Below are positions 8,552 through 20,018 of a DNA stretch of 64,000 nt, piece by piece. The stretch's first letter is position 1, and each line of letters begins with the position of its first letter. The DNA comes from JACKJK01 sp046159835. GTDB taxonomy: Bacteria; Pseudomonadota; Alphaproteobacteria; Rhizobiales; Tepidamorphaceae. The DNA is taken from contig NZ_JBJXCY010000001.1 of the NCBI RefSeq assembly GCF_046159835.1, positions 1,364,001 through 1,428,000 of the forward strand, in the 5' to 3' direction. The notes beneath the pieces are model-generated. The model saw nothing but the letters and a program-made list of their open reading frames with translations. It searched no databases and was not told the origin of the DNA. The position numbers and the translations under genes are program-made.

Positions 8552-9904
8552 ATGCGACTTTCCCGTTATTTTCTTCCCACCCTGCGTGAAACACCTGCCG
8601 AAGCCGAAATCGTCTCGCACCGGCTGATGCTGCGCGCCGGCATGATCCGGCAGGAAAGCGCCGGCATCTATGCCTGGATGCCGCTGGGCCTGAAGGTTCT
8701 GCGCAAGATCGAGCAGGTTGTGCGCGAGGAGCAGAATCGCTCCGGCGCCGTGGAACTGCTGATGCCGACCATCCAGTCCGCCGACCTTTGGCGCGAGAGC
8801 GGGCGCTACAACGACTACGGCAAGGAGATGCTGCGCATCCAGGACCGGCACGAACGCGACATGCTGTTCGGGCCGACCAACGAGGAAATGATCACCGAGA
8901 TCTTCCGCGCGAGCGTTCGCTCCTACCGCGACCTGCCGATGAACCTCTACCATATCCAGTGGAAGTTCCGCGACGAGGTGCGCCCGCGCTTCGGCGTCAT
9001 GCGCAGCCGCGAATTCCTGATGAAGGATGCCTATTCCTTCGACCTCGACAAGGAAGGCGCGCGCGTCTCCTACAACAAGATGTTCGTCGCCTACCTGCGC
9101 ACCTTCAAGCGACTGGGGCTGACCGCTATTCCGATGAAGGCCGAGAGCGGCCCCATCGGCGGCGACATGAGCCACGAATTCATCATCCTGGCGGAGACCG
9201 GCGAGAGCGAGGTCTTCTGCGACAACAAGCTGCTGGACCTGCCGACGCCTGAGCAGGACGTGGACTTCGATTCCGACCTGTCTCCCATCGTCGACGAGTG
9301 GCTCTCCTACTATGCCGCGACTGACGAGATGCACGAGGCCGGCCGCTTCGAAAGCGAAGTCGCCGAGGACCGTCGCGTCAGCGCGCGCGGCATCGAGGTC
9401 GGCCACATCTTCTATTTCGGCACCAAGTATTCCGAGCCGATGGGCGCGAAGGTGGCAGGACCTGACGGCAGCGAGAAGCCGGTCCACATGGGCTCCTACG
9501 GCATCGGCCCGACGCGGCTGGCAGCCGCGATCATCGAGGCGAGCCACGACGAGAACGGCATCATCTGGCCGGCTTCCGTCGCACCGTTCGATATCGGCCT
9601 CATCAACCTGCGCGTTGGCGACGACAAGACCGATTCCACCTGCAAGAGCCTGATGGCGGAGCTGGAAGCCGCCGGCATTGAAGTCCTGCTGGATGACACC
9701 GACGACCGGGCCGGGGCCAAGTTCGCCAACATGGACCTGATCGGCCTTCCCATTCAGGTTGTCGTGGGTCCCAAGGGCCTTGCCGAGAACACAATCGAGG
9801 TGAAAACCCGCGCTGGCGGCGACCGCCAGTCGATTCCGCTCGACGGTGCCGCATCGGCCATCGCCGACATGGTTCGCAAGGCCAAGGGCGCGCTCGCCGC
9901 CTGA
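8552..9904 (+). CDS. proS: prolyl-tRNA synthetase (short alphaproteobacterial form)
   Basis: A 450-residue class II aminoacyl-tRNA synthetase charging tRNA-Pro in the cytoplasm. Class II motifs are readable: the N-terminal RLMLRAGMIRQESAGIYAWM region (motif 1), FGPTNEEMITEIF with FRDEVRPRFGVMRSREFLMK (motif 2), and GSYGIGPTRLAAAIIE (motif 3). The anticodon-binding domain follows (from about residue 350, VAPFDIGLINL). The protein lacks the roughly 180-residue editing insertion found in the E. coli type, and the length matches the short form normal in alphaproteobacteria. The ATG at 8552 begins MRLSRYFLPTLRETP, the usual family start. Confidence 0.96.
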   Translation: MRLSRYFLPTLRETPAEAEIVSHRLMLRAGMIRQESAGIYAWMPLGLKVLRKIEQVVREEQNRSGAVELLMPTIQSADLWRESGRYNDYGKEMLRIQDRHERDMLFGPTNEEMITEIFRASVRSYRDLPMNLYHIQWKFRDEVRPRFGVMRSREFLMKDAYSFDLDKEGARVSYNKMFVAYLRTFKRLGLTAIPMKAESGPIGGDMSHEFIILAETGESEVFCDNKLLDLPTPEQDVDFDSDLSPIVDEWLSYYAATDEMHEAGRFESEVAEDRRVSARGIEVGHIFYFGTKYSEPMGAKVAGPDGSEKPVHMGSYGIGPTRLAAAIIEASHDENGIIWPASVAPFDIGLINLRVGDDKTDSTCKSLMAELEAAGIEVLLDDTDDRAGAKFANMDLIGLPIQVVVGPKGLAENTIEVKTRAGGDRQSIPLDGAASAIADMVRKAKGALAA

Positions 9905-9947
9905 GGCGGGCGCGGCGCGAAGGCGAGCAGGGGTTTAGACGGGGCGC

Positions 9948-11255
9948 ATGACCGACCAGGCAATCGACAGACCGGAGCGACGGGCACACAAGGGCTCGGG
10001 CGACACGATGCCGTTCGGGCTGTTCGAGCGGATGCTCGCCATGCGCTACCTGCGCGCACGCCGCAAGGAAGGCTTCATCTCGGTCATTGCCGGCTTCTCA
10101 TTCATCGGCATCGTGCTGGGCGTTGCGACGCTCATCATCGTCATGGCGGTGATGAACGGCTTCCGCTCCGAGCTACTTTCCAAGATCCTCGGCATGAACG
10201 GGCATCTCGTCATCCAGCCGATCGACCGGCCGCTGAACGACTACGCCGAGCTTGCCTCGCGACTTGGCGAGATCGAGGGAATCCAGATGGCGATGCCCTT
10301 CGTCGATGGGCAGGCGCTTGCCTCCACCGCGACCCAGAACACCGGCGTGGTCGTGCGCGGCTTGAGCGAAGCCAGCGTGAAGGGGCTTTCGGCGGTTGCG
10401 ACCAACGTGCGCCACGGCACGCTGGACGGGTTCGGCGAGAGCGGCGGCCTTGCCATCGGTTCGCGGCTGGCGCAGTCCCTCGGGCTTTCGCTCGGAGACA
10501 AGATGACGCTCGTTTCGCCACGCGGCAACGTCACGCCATTTGGCACAACGCCGCGCGTCAAATCCTATCCGGTCACGGCGATCTTCGAGATCGGCATGTC
10601 GGAATACGACATGGCCTTCGTCTTCATGCCGATTGCCGAGGCGCAGCTCTATTTCAACCAGGAAGGGCTTGCGACCGGCATCGAACTCTTCGTCGATGAT
10701 CCCGACGCCATCGACCGCTACCGGGTGGCGATCTCGGCGGCTGTCGACCGGCAGATCTACGTGTCCGACTGGCGCCAGCGAAACCAGTCGTTCTTCGCGG
10801 CGCTGGAAGTCGAGCGCAACGTGATGTTCCTGATCCTGACGCTGATCGTGCTGGTGGCGGCCCTCAACATCGTGTCCGGCCTTATCATGCTGGTGAAGGA
10901 CAAGGGCCGCGACATCGCGGTGCTGCGCACGATGGGCGCGACGCGCGGCGCGATCATGCGCGTCTTCTTCATGACGGGCGCGTCCATCGGCACAATCGGC
11001 ACCTTCGCGGGGCTGATCCTCGGCGTCATCGTGTGCCTGAATATCGAATCCATCCGCGGCTTCGTGAGCTGGATCACGGGAACGGAAATCTTCTCGCCCG
11101 AACTCTACTACCTCTCGCAGCTTCCTGCCGAGATGGCAGCGTCCGACGTCATCGCCGTGGTGCTCATGGCACTCGTCCTGTCTTTCATCGCCACGCTCTA
11201 TCCGGCATGGCGCGCTGCCAAGCTCGACCCCGTCGAAGCGCTGAGATACGAGTGA
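9948..11255 (+). CDS. lolC: lipoprotein-releasing ABC transporter permease LolC/LolE
   Basis: A 435-residue permease of the LolCDE system, which extracts outer-membrane lipoproteins from the inner membrane and passes them to LolA. It begins with a short polar tail, then RYLRARRKEGFISVIAGFSF and a first membrane helix (about residues 43-70). A large periplasmic MacB-PCD domain follows, then three C-terminal helices and the FtsX-type ending AKLDPVEALRYE. Alphaproteobacteria often have one permease of this type. ATG 9948 gives an N-terminal extension of about 20 residues; a second ATG (residue 21, MPFGLFERMLAMRY) is an alternative. The GTG of lolD overlaps its stop. Confidence 0.93.
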   Translation: MTDQAIDRPERRAHKGSGDTMPFGLFERMLAMRYLRARRKEGFISVIAGFSFIGIVLGVATLIIVMAVMNGFRSELLSKILGMNGHLVIQPIDRPLNDYAELASRLGEIEGIQMAMPFVDGQALASTATQNTGVVVRGLSEASVKGLSAVATNVRHGTLDGFGESGGLAIGSRLAQSLGLSLGDKMTLVSPRGNVTPFGTTPRVKSYPVTAIFEIGMSEYDMAFVFMPIAEAQLYFNQEGLATGIELFVDDPDAIDRYRVAISAAVDRQIYVSDWRQRNQSFFAALEVERNVMFLILTLIVLVAALNIVSGLIMLVKDKGRDIAVLRTMGATRGAIMRVFFMTGASIGTIGTFAGLILGVIVCLNIESIRGFVSWITGTEIFSPELYYLSQLPAEMAASDVIAVVLMALVLSFIATLYPAWRAAKLDPVEALRYE

Positions 11256-11260
11256 GCGCG

Positions 11261-11980
11261 ATGCAGCCAACCGCACAGGCACGCAAACCCGAGTCCGGCG
11301 CGGCGACCATGTCGCTGTCGCTCAAGGGTGTGCAGCACGGCTACCAGACCGGGGCAGGGCGCCTCGACGTCCTGAAGGGCCTCGACTTCGCAATCCCGCC
11401 CGGCGAGATCGTCGCGCTTGTCGGCCCCTCGGGTGCCGGCAAGTCGACGCTGCTGCACATTGCGGGCCTGTTGGAAAAGCCCGATGCCGGGTCGGTTCGC
11501 GTCGGGGGCGTGGAATGCGCCGCGCTCAACGATGACCAGCGCACGGCGGTCCGCCGCCGGCATCTCGGTTTCGTCTACCAGTTCCACAACCTGCTGCCGG
11601 AATTCTCCGCCGTGGAGAACGTGCTCATGCCGCAGCTCATCGCCGGGCACGCGCGCGCAGGTGCACGCAAGCGCGCGGTCGACGTGCTGTCCTATCTCGG
11701 GCTTGCCGAGCGCCTCGACCATCGCCCGTCCGAATTGTCCGGCGGCGAGCAGCAGCGCGTCGCCATTGCGCGCGCGGTTGCCAATGCGCCGCGCCTGTTG
11801 CTGGCCGATGAGCCGACCGGCAACCTCGATCCCAACACGGCGGAGAAGGTTTTCGAGATGCTGCTGCGGTTGGTCCGCGCGTCGGGCCTCTCGGCGCTGA
11901 TCGCCACGCACAACCTGGAGCTCGCCGGCCGAATGGACCGGCGCGTCACGCTGGAAGACGGCAAGCTCGTCGAGTTCTGA
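11261..11980 (+). CDS. lolD: lipoprotein-releasing ABC transporter ATP-binding protein
   Basis: A 239-residue ABC ATPase that energises LolC. It has Walker A GPSGAGKST (residues 55-63), Q-loop FVYQFHNLLPEFSAVENV, signature LSGGEQQRVAIARA, Walker B LLLADEPTGNLD and an H-loop ATHNLELA. These are all diagnostic of the MacB/LolD branch. I chose ATG 11261. A GTG at 11252 overlapping the lolC stop (GTGA) is in frame and would add three residues, and ATG 11309 would shorten the protein. Either way the gene is coupled to lolC. Confidence 0.94.
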   Translation: MQPTAQARKPESGAATMSLSLKGVQHGYQTGAGRLDVLKGLDFAIPPGEIVALVGPSGAGKSTLLHIAGLLEKPDAGSVRVGGVECAALNDDQRTAVRRRHLGFVYQFHNLLPEFSAVENVLMPQLIAGHARAGARKRAVDVLSYLGLAERLDHRPSELSGGEQQRVAIARAVANAPRLLLADEPTGNLDPNTAEKVFEMLLRLVRASGLSALIATHNLELAGRMDRRVTLEDGKLVEF

Positions 11981-12018
11981 TTTCCGCGCTCGGCTGTGCG
12001 GGAAGCGATGGTGCCGGT

Positions 12019-12408
12019 ATGGGAAAGCTACGGGACTGGGCTGCTCGTCTGCGGCGTGATGCGACCGCGCTCTATCTGGCCGCGCGTGATCCGCGCACAC
12101 CCTGGTGCGCACGGGCACTCGGCATCGCGGTTGCCGCCTATGCGCTGTCGCCCATCGACCTGATCCCCGACTTCATACCCGTGATCGGGCTGCTCGACGA
12201 CTTGATCATTGTGCCGCTCGGCATCTGGCTGGCGGTGCGCATGATCCCGCCACACGTTCTGGAAGAACATCGCCGCGCGGCGGACGCGGCCTTGAGCAGG
12301 CCGCTCGGCTACGTGGTGACGGCCGTCATCGTGCTGCTCTGGATCGCGGCGGTTATCGTCACCGGGCTGCTGGCTGTCCGCGTCTGGAGAATTCTCGGAA
12401 AGATTTGA
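12019..12408 (+). CDS. YkvA/DUF1232 family membrane protein
   Basis: A 129-residue protein. Residues 18-70 carry the DUF1232 (YkvA) signature, LSPIDLIPDFIPVIGLLDD, inside a hydrophobic stretch, and a C-terminal transmembrane helix spans about residues 97-120. The biochemical function of the family is unknown. It starts 38 bases after lolD on the same strand and ends 43 bases before the SOS promoter at 12442. No catalytic residues can be pointed to. Confidence 0.82.
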   Translation: MGKLRDWAARLRRDATALYLAARDPRTPWCARALGIAVAAYALSPIDLIPDFIPVIGLLDDLIIVPLGIWLAVRMIPPHVLEEHRRAADAALSRPLGYVVTAVIVLLWIAAVIVTGLLAVRVWRILGKI

Positions 12409-12441
12409 AATCCTTGGCGATTTTGCGCTTCGTCAGCGCAT

Positions 12442-12471
12442 TTGACAAAGAGAACAAAACATGAACATACT
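12442..12471 (+). promoter_or_regulatory. SOS promoter: sigma70 elements with LexA box
   Basis: TTGACA at 12442-12447 and CATACT at 12466-12471 (18-base spacer) make a plausible promoter. Within it lies GAAC-AAAACAT-GAAC at 12452-12466, an exact match to the alphaproteobacterial LexA site (GTTC-N7-GTTC on the other strand). A repressor bound there would cover the spacer and -10. The first gene downstream is the 36-codon ORF at 12509, followed by dnaE. The same motif occurs twice before lexA in this window. Confidence 0.75.
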
Positions 12472-12508
12472 GTCATCAGTTGTTGAGTTCAGTGACGGAG
12501 TATTTCCC

Positions 12509-12619
12509 ATGCGACATGCGGTTCGCGGCATCACGGTCGAGGATTTCGTGGCTTTTGCGGCCTTCTGCGCCTTCGCGGCGACGACGCTTCTGTGGGGCAC
12601 GCACTGGTCTCTGGTCTGA
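12509..12619 (+). CDS. SOS-regulated 36-residue single-pass membrane protein (SidA-like candidate)
   Basis: A 36-codon ORF starts with MRHAVRGITVEDF, has one clear hydrophobic helix (about residues 13-30, FVAFAAFCAFAATTLLWG) and ends THWSLV. GGAG at 12497-12500, eight bases before the ATG, is a good ribosome binding site. The upstream in-frame ATG at 12461 lies inside the LexA box and before the expected transcription start, so it cannot be the start. Position directly behind an exact LexA box, tiny size and one membrane helix recall SidA of Caulobacter, an SOS-induced inner-membrane division inhibitor. The sequence does not prove homology and function is inferred. dnaE begins 162 bases further on. 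Confidence 0.65.
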   Translation: MRHAVRGITVEDFVAFAAFCAFAATTLLWGTHWSLV

Positions 12620-12781
12620 ACCGCGCTCAGGCGTAGATCGGCCTTTGCACAGGGTCATCCACAGTGGACCACTTTCGGCCTTGCGCGTTCCATCGGGTGA
12701 GCCGAATCCGCTAGGGTTCTCCCGCGTGCGGTTTGAGGGACGAGTGGTCTCTTCCCGCGCAAGGGGGAGAGCAACCGCGCC

Positions 12782-16228
<3,447 letters not shown>

Positions 16229-16269
16229 CGCGCTGACAAACCGGCGCCGAAAACCCGCACGGGCATGGC

Positions 16270-16298
16270 TTGCCTTTGCGGCGCACCATCCGTATAAG
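16270..16298 (+). promoter_or_regulatory. candidate rpsB-tsf promoter
   Basis: TTGCCT at 16270-16275 and TATAAG at 16293-16298 are separated by exactly 17 bases. They lie in the 206-base gap between dnaE and rpsB, leaving a leader of about 130 bases. Confidence 0.5.
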
Positions 16299-16331
16299 GC
16301 GCGCATTCCGCATGCGGGGTTTTGGTCAATG

Positions 16332-16349
16332 CCGTGCGTTTTCGCACGG
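16332..16349 (+). promoter_or_regulatory. stable hairpin in rpsB leader
   Basis: CCGTGCG-TTTT-CGCACGG is a perfect 7-bp hairpin with a tetraloop in the rpsB leader, between the candidate promoter and the start codon. It is not followed by a T run, so it is not a terminator. A role in S2 autoregulation is only a possibility. Confidence 0.4.
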
Positions 16350-16434
16350 TCAATCGTCCTTCCGGTGCCACTGGCCTTAGAGGCCAGCTGGTTCTCCCCG
16401 CAGTGGCTCAACCGGACAAGGAGACATAGGAGCC

Positions 16435-17493
16435 ATGGCTCTGCCAGATTTTTCGATGCGCCAGCTGCTGGAAGCAGGCGCACACTTCGGCCATCAGACC
16501 CACCGCTGGAACCCGCGCATGGCGCCGTATATCTACGGCGAACGCAACGGCATCCACATCATTGACCTTTCGCAGTCGGTTCCGCTTCTGCACCAGGCGC
16601 TGAAGCAGATCAGCGATACGGTTGCCGGTGGCGGCCGCGTGCTGTTCGTCGGCACCAAGCGCCAGGCCGCCGACTCGGTTGCCGAGTCTGCCCGCCAGTC
16701 CGCGCAGTACTTCATGAACGCCCGCTGGCTTGGCGGCACGCTGACGAACTGGAAGACCATTTCCAATTCGATCCAGCGTCTTCGCAAGCTCGAGGAGCTG
16801 CTTTCGGGTGAAGCGCAGGGCCTGACGAAGAAGGAACTGCTGAAGATGACGCGCGAGAAGGAAAATCTCGATCGCGCGCTGGGCGGCATCAAGGACATGG
16901 GCGGCGTGCCCGACCTTCTCTTCGTGATCGACACCAACAAGGAAGCGATCGCGATCAAGGAAGCCAAGCGCCTGAACATCCCGGTCGTTGCGGTTCTCGA
17001 TTCCAACTGCAACCCGGAAGGCATCGACTATCCGATCCCGGGAAACGACGACGCCGGACGCGCCATTGCGCTGTACTGCGACCTCGTTGCACGTGCCGCG
17101 CTTGACGGCATCTCCCGTGGCCAGTCGGCCTCTGGTGTCGATATCGGCGCTGCCGCCGAGCCGGAGCCGGAAGCAGTGGTTGCCGCACCGGTCGAGGAAG
17201 AAGCCCCGACGCAGATTTCCACCGAGGAAGAAGGCACGATCGAGGCTCCCGAGATGGTGTTCGAGCGTCTCGAAGCACCGCGCGGTGCGCCTGACGAACT
17301 GACCAAGATCACGGGTCTTGGACCGACGCTGGAAACCAAGCTCAACGAAGCCGGTATCTTCCATTTCTGGCAGATTTCCGCCATGGATGACGAGCAGGGT
17401 GGCAAGATCGAGGAAGAAGTCGGCGCCAAGGGCCGCATCAAGCTCGATGCCTGGCGCGACGAAGCGCGCAAGCTCATGGAAGCTGGCGCTTAA
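16435..17493 (+). CDS. rpsB: 30S ribosomal protein S2 with C-terminal helix-hairpin-helix extension
   Basis: A 352-residue S2. Residues 1-235 are the standard S2 fold, with LLEAGAHFGHQTHRWNPRM, a FVGTKRQA strand, NARWLGGTLTN and PVVAVLDSNCNPEGIDYPIP. The usual length is about 240-260. Here an acidic, Glu/Pro-rich linker (236-285) leads to a second small domain (about 288-350) beginning LTKITGLGPTLETKLNEAGI, a helix-hairpin-helix-like module followed by FHFWQIS. Extended S2 proteins of this kind occur in some Rhizobiales; the role of the extension is unknown. tsf follows after 138 bases, the usual rpsB-tsf pair. GACAAGGAGAC before the ATG is the ribosome binding site. Confidence 0.95.
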   Translation: MALPDFSMRQLLEAGAHFGHQTHRWNPRMAPYIYGERNGIHIIDLSQSVPLLHQALKQISDTVAGGGRVLFVGTKRQAADSVAESARQSAQYFMNARWLGGTLTNWKTISNSIQRLRKLEELLSGEAQGLTKKELLKMTREKENLDRALGGIKDMGGVPDLLFVIDTNKEAIAIKEAKRLNIPVVAVLDSNCNPEGIDYPIPGNDDAGRAIALYCDLVARAALDGISRGQSASGVDIGAAAEPEPEAVVAAPVEEEAPTQISTEEEGTIEAPEMVFERLEAPRGAPDELTKITGLGPTLETKLNEAGIFHFWQISAMDDEQGGKIEEEVGAKGRIKLDAWRDEARKLMEAGA

Positions 17494-17631
17494 GGCTTCA
17501 ACGAATAACCGGAGGGCGGCCAGTCATCGCGCTGTGCCCTTCGGGTGATCTGTTAAGTGATTGATCCGGCGGCGGGATCGCGTCCAATCGCGGCCCGCCC
17601 GCCTGCACACGAGACTTCGGAGACAAGAGAC

Positions 17632-18558
17632 ATGGCCAATATCAGCGCTTCGATGGTGAAGGAACTTCGCGAGAAGACCGGCGCCGGCATGATGGACTGC
17701 AAGGCCGCGCTGACGGAAAACAACGGTGACGTTGAAGCCGCCGTCGACTGGCTGCGCGCCAAGGGCCTCGCCAAGGCCGCCAAGAAGGCAGGCCGCGTGG
17801 CCGCCGAAGGTCTGGTCGGCGTTGCCGAGGCGGACAACAGCGCCGCGGTGGTGGAAGTCAATTCCGAGACCGACTTCGTCGCCCGCAACGAGATCTTCCA
17901 GAATATGGTGCGCACCGTCGCACAGGTCGCGCTGGAGAATGGCGGCGACCACGAGAAAACATCCAACGCCCAGTTCCCGGGCGCGGGCAAGAGCGTTGCC
18001 GAGCACCTGACCGAGATGGTCGGCCAGATCGGCGAGAACATGACGTTCCGTCGCTCTGCGGGCCTCAGCGTCGAGAACGGCGTCGTGTCCAGCTACGTCC
18101 ACTCCGCCACGGCCCCCGGCCTTGGCCGCATTGGCGTGCTGGTTGCGCTGGAATCGACCGGCGACAAGGAAGCGCTTCGTGCGTTCGGCAAGCAGGTCGC
18201 GATGCACATTGCCGCCTCCACGCCGCTTTCCGTCACGCCGGACGAACTCGACCCGCAGGTTGTCGAGCGTGAGCGCCAGGTGCTGATCGAGCAGGCCCGC
18301 GAATCCGGCAAGCCCGACAACATCATCGAGAAGATGGTCGAAGGTCGAATCCGCAAGTTCTACGAGGAAGTTGCACTGGTTTCGCAGCCCTTCGTCATCA
18401 ACCCGGACCTGACCGTCGAGAAGGCGGCCAAGGAAGCCGAGGGCACCGTTGGCGCGCCGATCAAGATCAAGGCGTTCGAGCGCTTCGTCATCGGCGAAGG
18501 CATCGAGAAGGAAGAAAGCGACTTCGCAGCCGAAGTCGCCGCGGCGGTCGGTTCCTGA
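17632..18558 (+). CDS. tsf: elongation factor Ts
   Basis: A 308-residue nucleotide-exchange factor that recycles EF-Tu-GDP. The N-terminal UBA-like domain is MVKELREKTGAGMMDCKAAL, and the EF-Tu-contacting TDFVARN motif is at residues 80-86. Two dimerisation subdomains follow. I placed the start at ATG 17632 (MANISASMVKEL) because it gives the universal N-terminus; in-frame codons further upstream are not family-like. pyrH follows with a 24-base gap. Confidence 0.97.
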   Translation: MANISASMVKELREKTGAGMMDCKAALTENNGDVEAAVDWLRAKGLAKAAKKAGRVAAEGLVGVAEADNSAAVVEVNSETDFVARNEIFQNMVRTVAQVALENGGDHEKTSNAQFPGAGKSVAEHLTEMVGQIGENMTFRRSAGLSVENGVVSSYVHSATAPGLGRIGVLVALESTGDKEALRAFGKQVAMHIAASTPLSVTPDELDPQVVERERQVLIEQARESGKPDNIIEKMVEGRIRKFYEEVALVSQPFVINPDLTVEKAAKEAEGTVGAPIKIKAFERFVIGEGIEKEESDFAAEVAAAVGS

Positions 18559-18582
18559 TTGCCGCGCGCGGAGGGCTCGATC

Positions 18583-19314
18583 ATGCCGTCTGCAAACGAC
18601 AAGGGGACGCGCGCCAGGCGCGTCCTCGTCAAGCTTTCCGGTGAAGCTCTCATGGCCGATGCCGGCCATGGCATCGACCCCACGACCGTCCAGCGTTTCG
18701 CGCGCGACATCGCACAGGTTCGCGAAAGCGGCGTCGAAGTGGCCGTGGTCGTTGGCGGCGGCAACATCTTTCGCGGCATGGCCGCAGCGGTCGAGGGTCT
18801 CGACCGAACCACCGCAGATTCCATGGGCATGCTGGCGACCGTGATGAACGGGCTGGCGCTGGCCGGCGCGCTCTCCGCGCAGGGCTGCGAGGCAGCCGTC
18901 CTCTCCGCGATCCCGATGGACACCGTCTGCGAGCCCTATGCTCGCCGCCGCGCCGTGACGTATCTCGGCCAGGGCAAGGTCGTCATCTTCGTGGCCGGGA
19001 CCGGCAATCCGTTCTTCACCACCGATACCGCCGCCGTTCTGCGCGCCGTCGAATCCGATTGCGACACGGTCTACAAGGCGACGCAGGTCGACGGTATCTA
19101 TTCCGCCGATCCGAAGACCCACAGCGACGCCACCCGTTACGACATGCTGACCTATGACGAGGTGCTCGCGCGCGATCTCAAGGTCATGGACGGTGCTGCC
19201 GTCGCGATTGCGCGCGACAACAAGCTTCCGGTGGTCGTGTTTTCACTGGCGGGCGAGGGTGCCATCGCACGCGCCGTCTCCGGCGAAGGGCGTTCGACGA
19301 CCGTCAGTGCCTGA
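18583..19314 (+). CDS. pyrH: uridylate kinase (UMP kinase)
   Basis: A 243-residue amino-acid-kinase-fold enzyme making UDP from UMP for pyrimidine nucleotide synthesis. Motifs are RRVLVKLSGEALMAD near the N-terminus, VVVGGGNIFRGM, the acceptor region GTGNPFFTTDTAAVLRAVE, and KATQVDGIYSADPKTHSDA. ATG 18583 (MPSANDKG) sits behind GCGGAGGG. A TTG immediately after the tsf stop is also in frame but has no ribosome binding site. The order tsf-pyrH-frr is widely conserved. Confidence 0.96.
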   Translation: MPSANDKGTRARRVLVKLSGEALMADAGHGIDPTTVQRFARDIAQVRESGVEVAVVVGGGNIFRGMAAAVEGLDRTTADSMGMLATVMNGLALAGALSAQGCEAAVLSAIPMDTVCEPYARRRAVTYLGQGKVVIFVAGTGNPFFTTDTAAVLRAVESDCDTVYKATQVDGIYSADPKTHSDATRYDMLTYDEVLARDLKVMDGAAVAIARDNKLPVVVFSLAGEGAIARAVSGEGRSTTVSA

Positions 19315-19423
19315 ATTGTCGCGGCAACCTTGTGGAACAGGGTCGCGGCAGAGTACATCATTGCAGCTTTCCGGCGCGTACCCGCGAATCCTCAACTGGG
19401 CGCCCGGGCGAGGGAGGGATGAC

Positions 19424-19984
19424 ATGAGCCAATCGTCCGACATGGCGGACCTGAAGCGCCGCATGGATGGCGCCATCAGCAACCTGAAATCCGAGCTTGG
19501 CGGTCTGCGCACCGGGCGCGCTTCCGCAAGCCTGCTCGACCCGATCCAGGTGCAGGCTTACGGAAGCACGATGCCGCTGAACCAGGTTGGCAACGTGTCG
19601 GTCCCCGAGCCGCGCATGATCAACGTGCAGGTCTGGGACAACGGCCTCGTCAGTGCCGTGGACAGGGCAATTCGTGATTCAAATCTCGGCCTGAATCCCG
19701 TTGTCGAGGGTACGCTGCTGCGCATTCCGATCCCGGAGTTGAACGCCGAGCGTCGCCAGGACCTCGTGAAGGTCGCGCACAAATACGCCGAGCATGCACG
19801 CGTGTCCGTACGCCACGTGCGGCGCGACGGCATCGATGCGCTGAAGAAGGCCGAGAAGGATAAGACCATCGGCGAAGACGAGGCCCGCAGCGGCTCCGAG
19901 GAAGTCCAGAAGCTGACCGACAAGTCGATCTCGGAAATCGATGACATCGTGGCGGCCAAGGAAAAAGAGATCACGCAGGTCTAA
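19424..19984 (+). CDS. frr: ribosome recycling factor
   Basis: A 186-residue protein that, with EF-G, splits post-termination ribosomes. Conserved segments are LGGLRTGRASASLLDPIQVQAYG, PLNQVGNVSVPEPRMINVQVWD, PIPELNAERRQDLVKVA, and VRHVRRDGIDALKK, followed by the long charged coiled-coil helix. AGGGAGGG at 19411-19418 fixes the ATG at 19424 and yields the normal family length. The upstream reading-frame extension to 19154 overlaps pyrH in another frame and was discarded. Confidence 0.97.
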   Translation: MSQSSDMADLKRRMDGAISNLKSELGGLRTGRASASLLDPIQVQAYGSTMPLNQVGNVSVPEPRMINVQVWDNGLVSAVDRAIRDSNLGLNPVVEGTLLRIPIPELNAERRQDLVKVAHKYAEHARVSVRHVRRDGIDALKKAEKDKTIGEDEARSGSEEVQKLTDKSISEIDDIVAAKEKEITQV

Positions 19985-20018
19985 GGGGCCGCGTCAGGCG
20001 AACCAGCGGAGGCGGCAT

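Noticed and set aside
16332..16349. Hairpin before rpsB read as a terminator of dnaE
   Set aside because: It has no T run, and the candidate rpsB promoter lies upstream of it, so it belongs to the rpsB leader.
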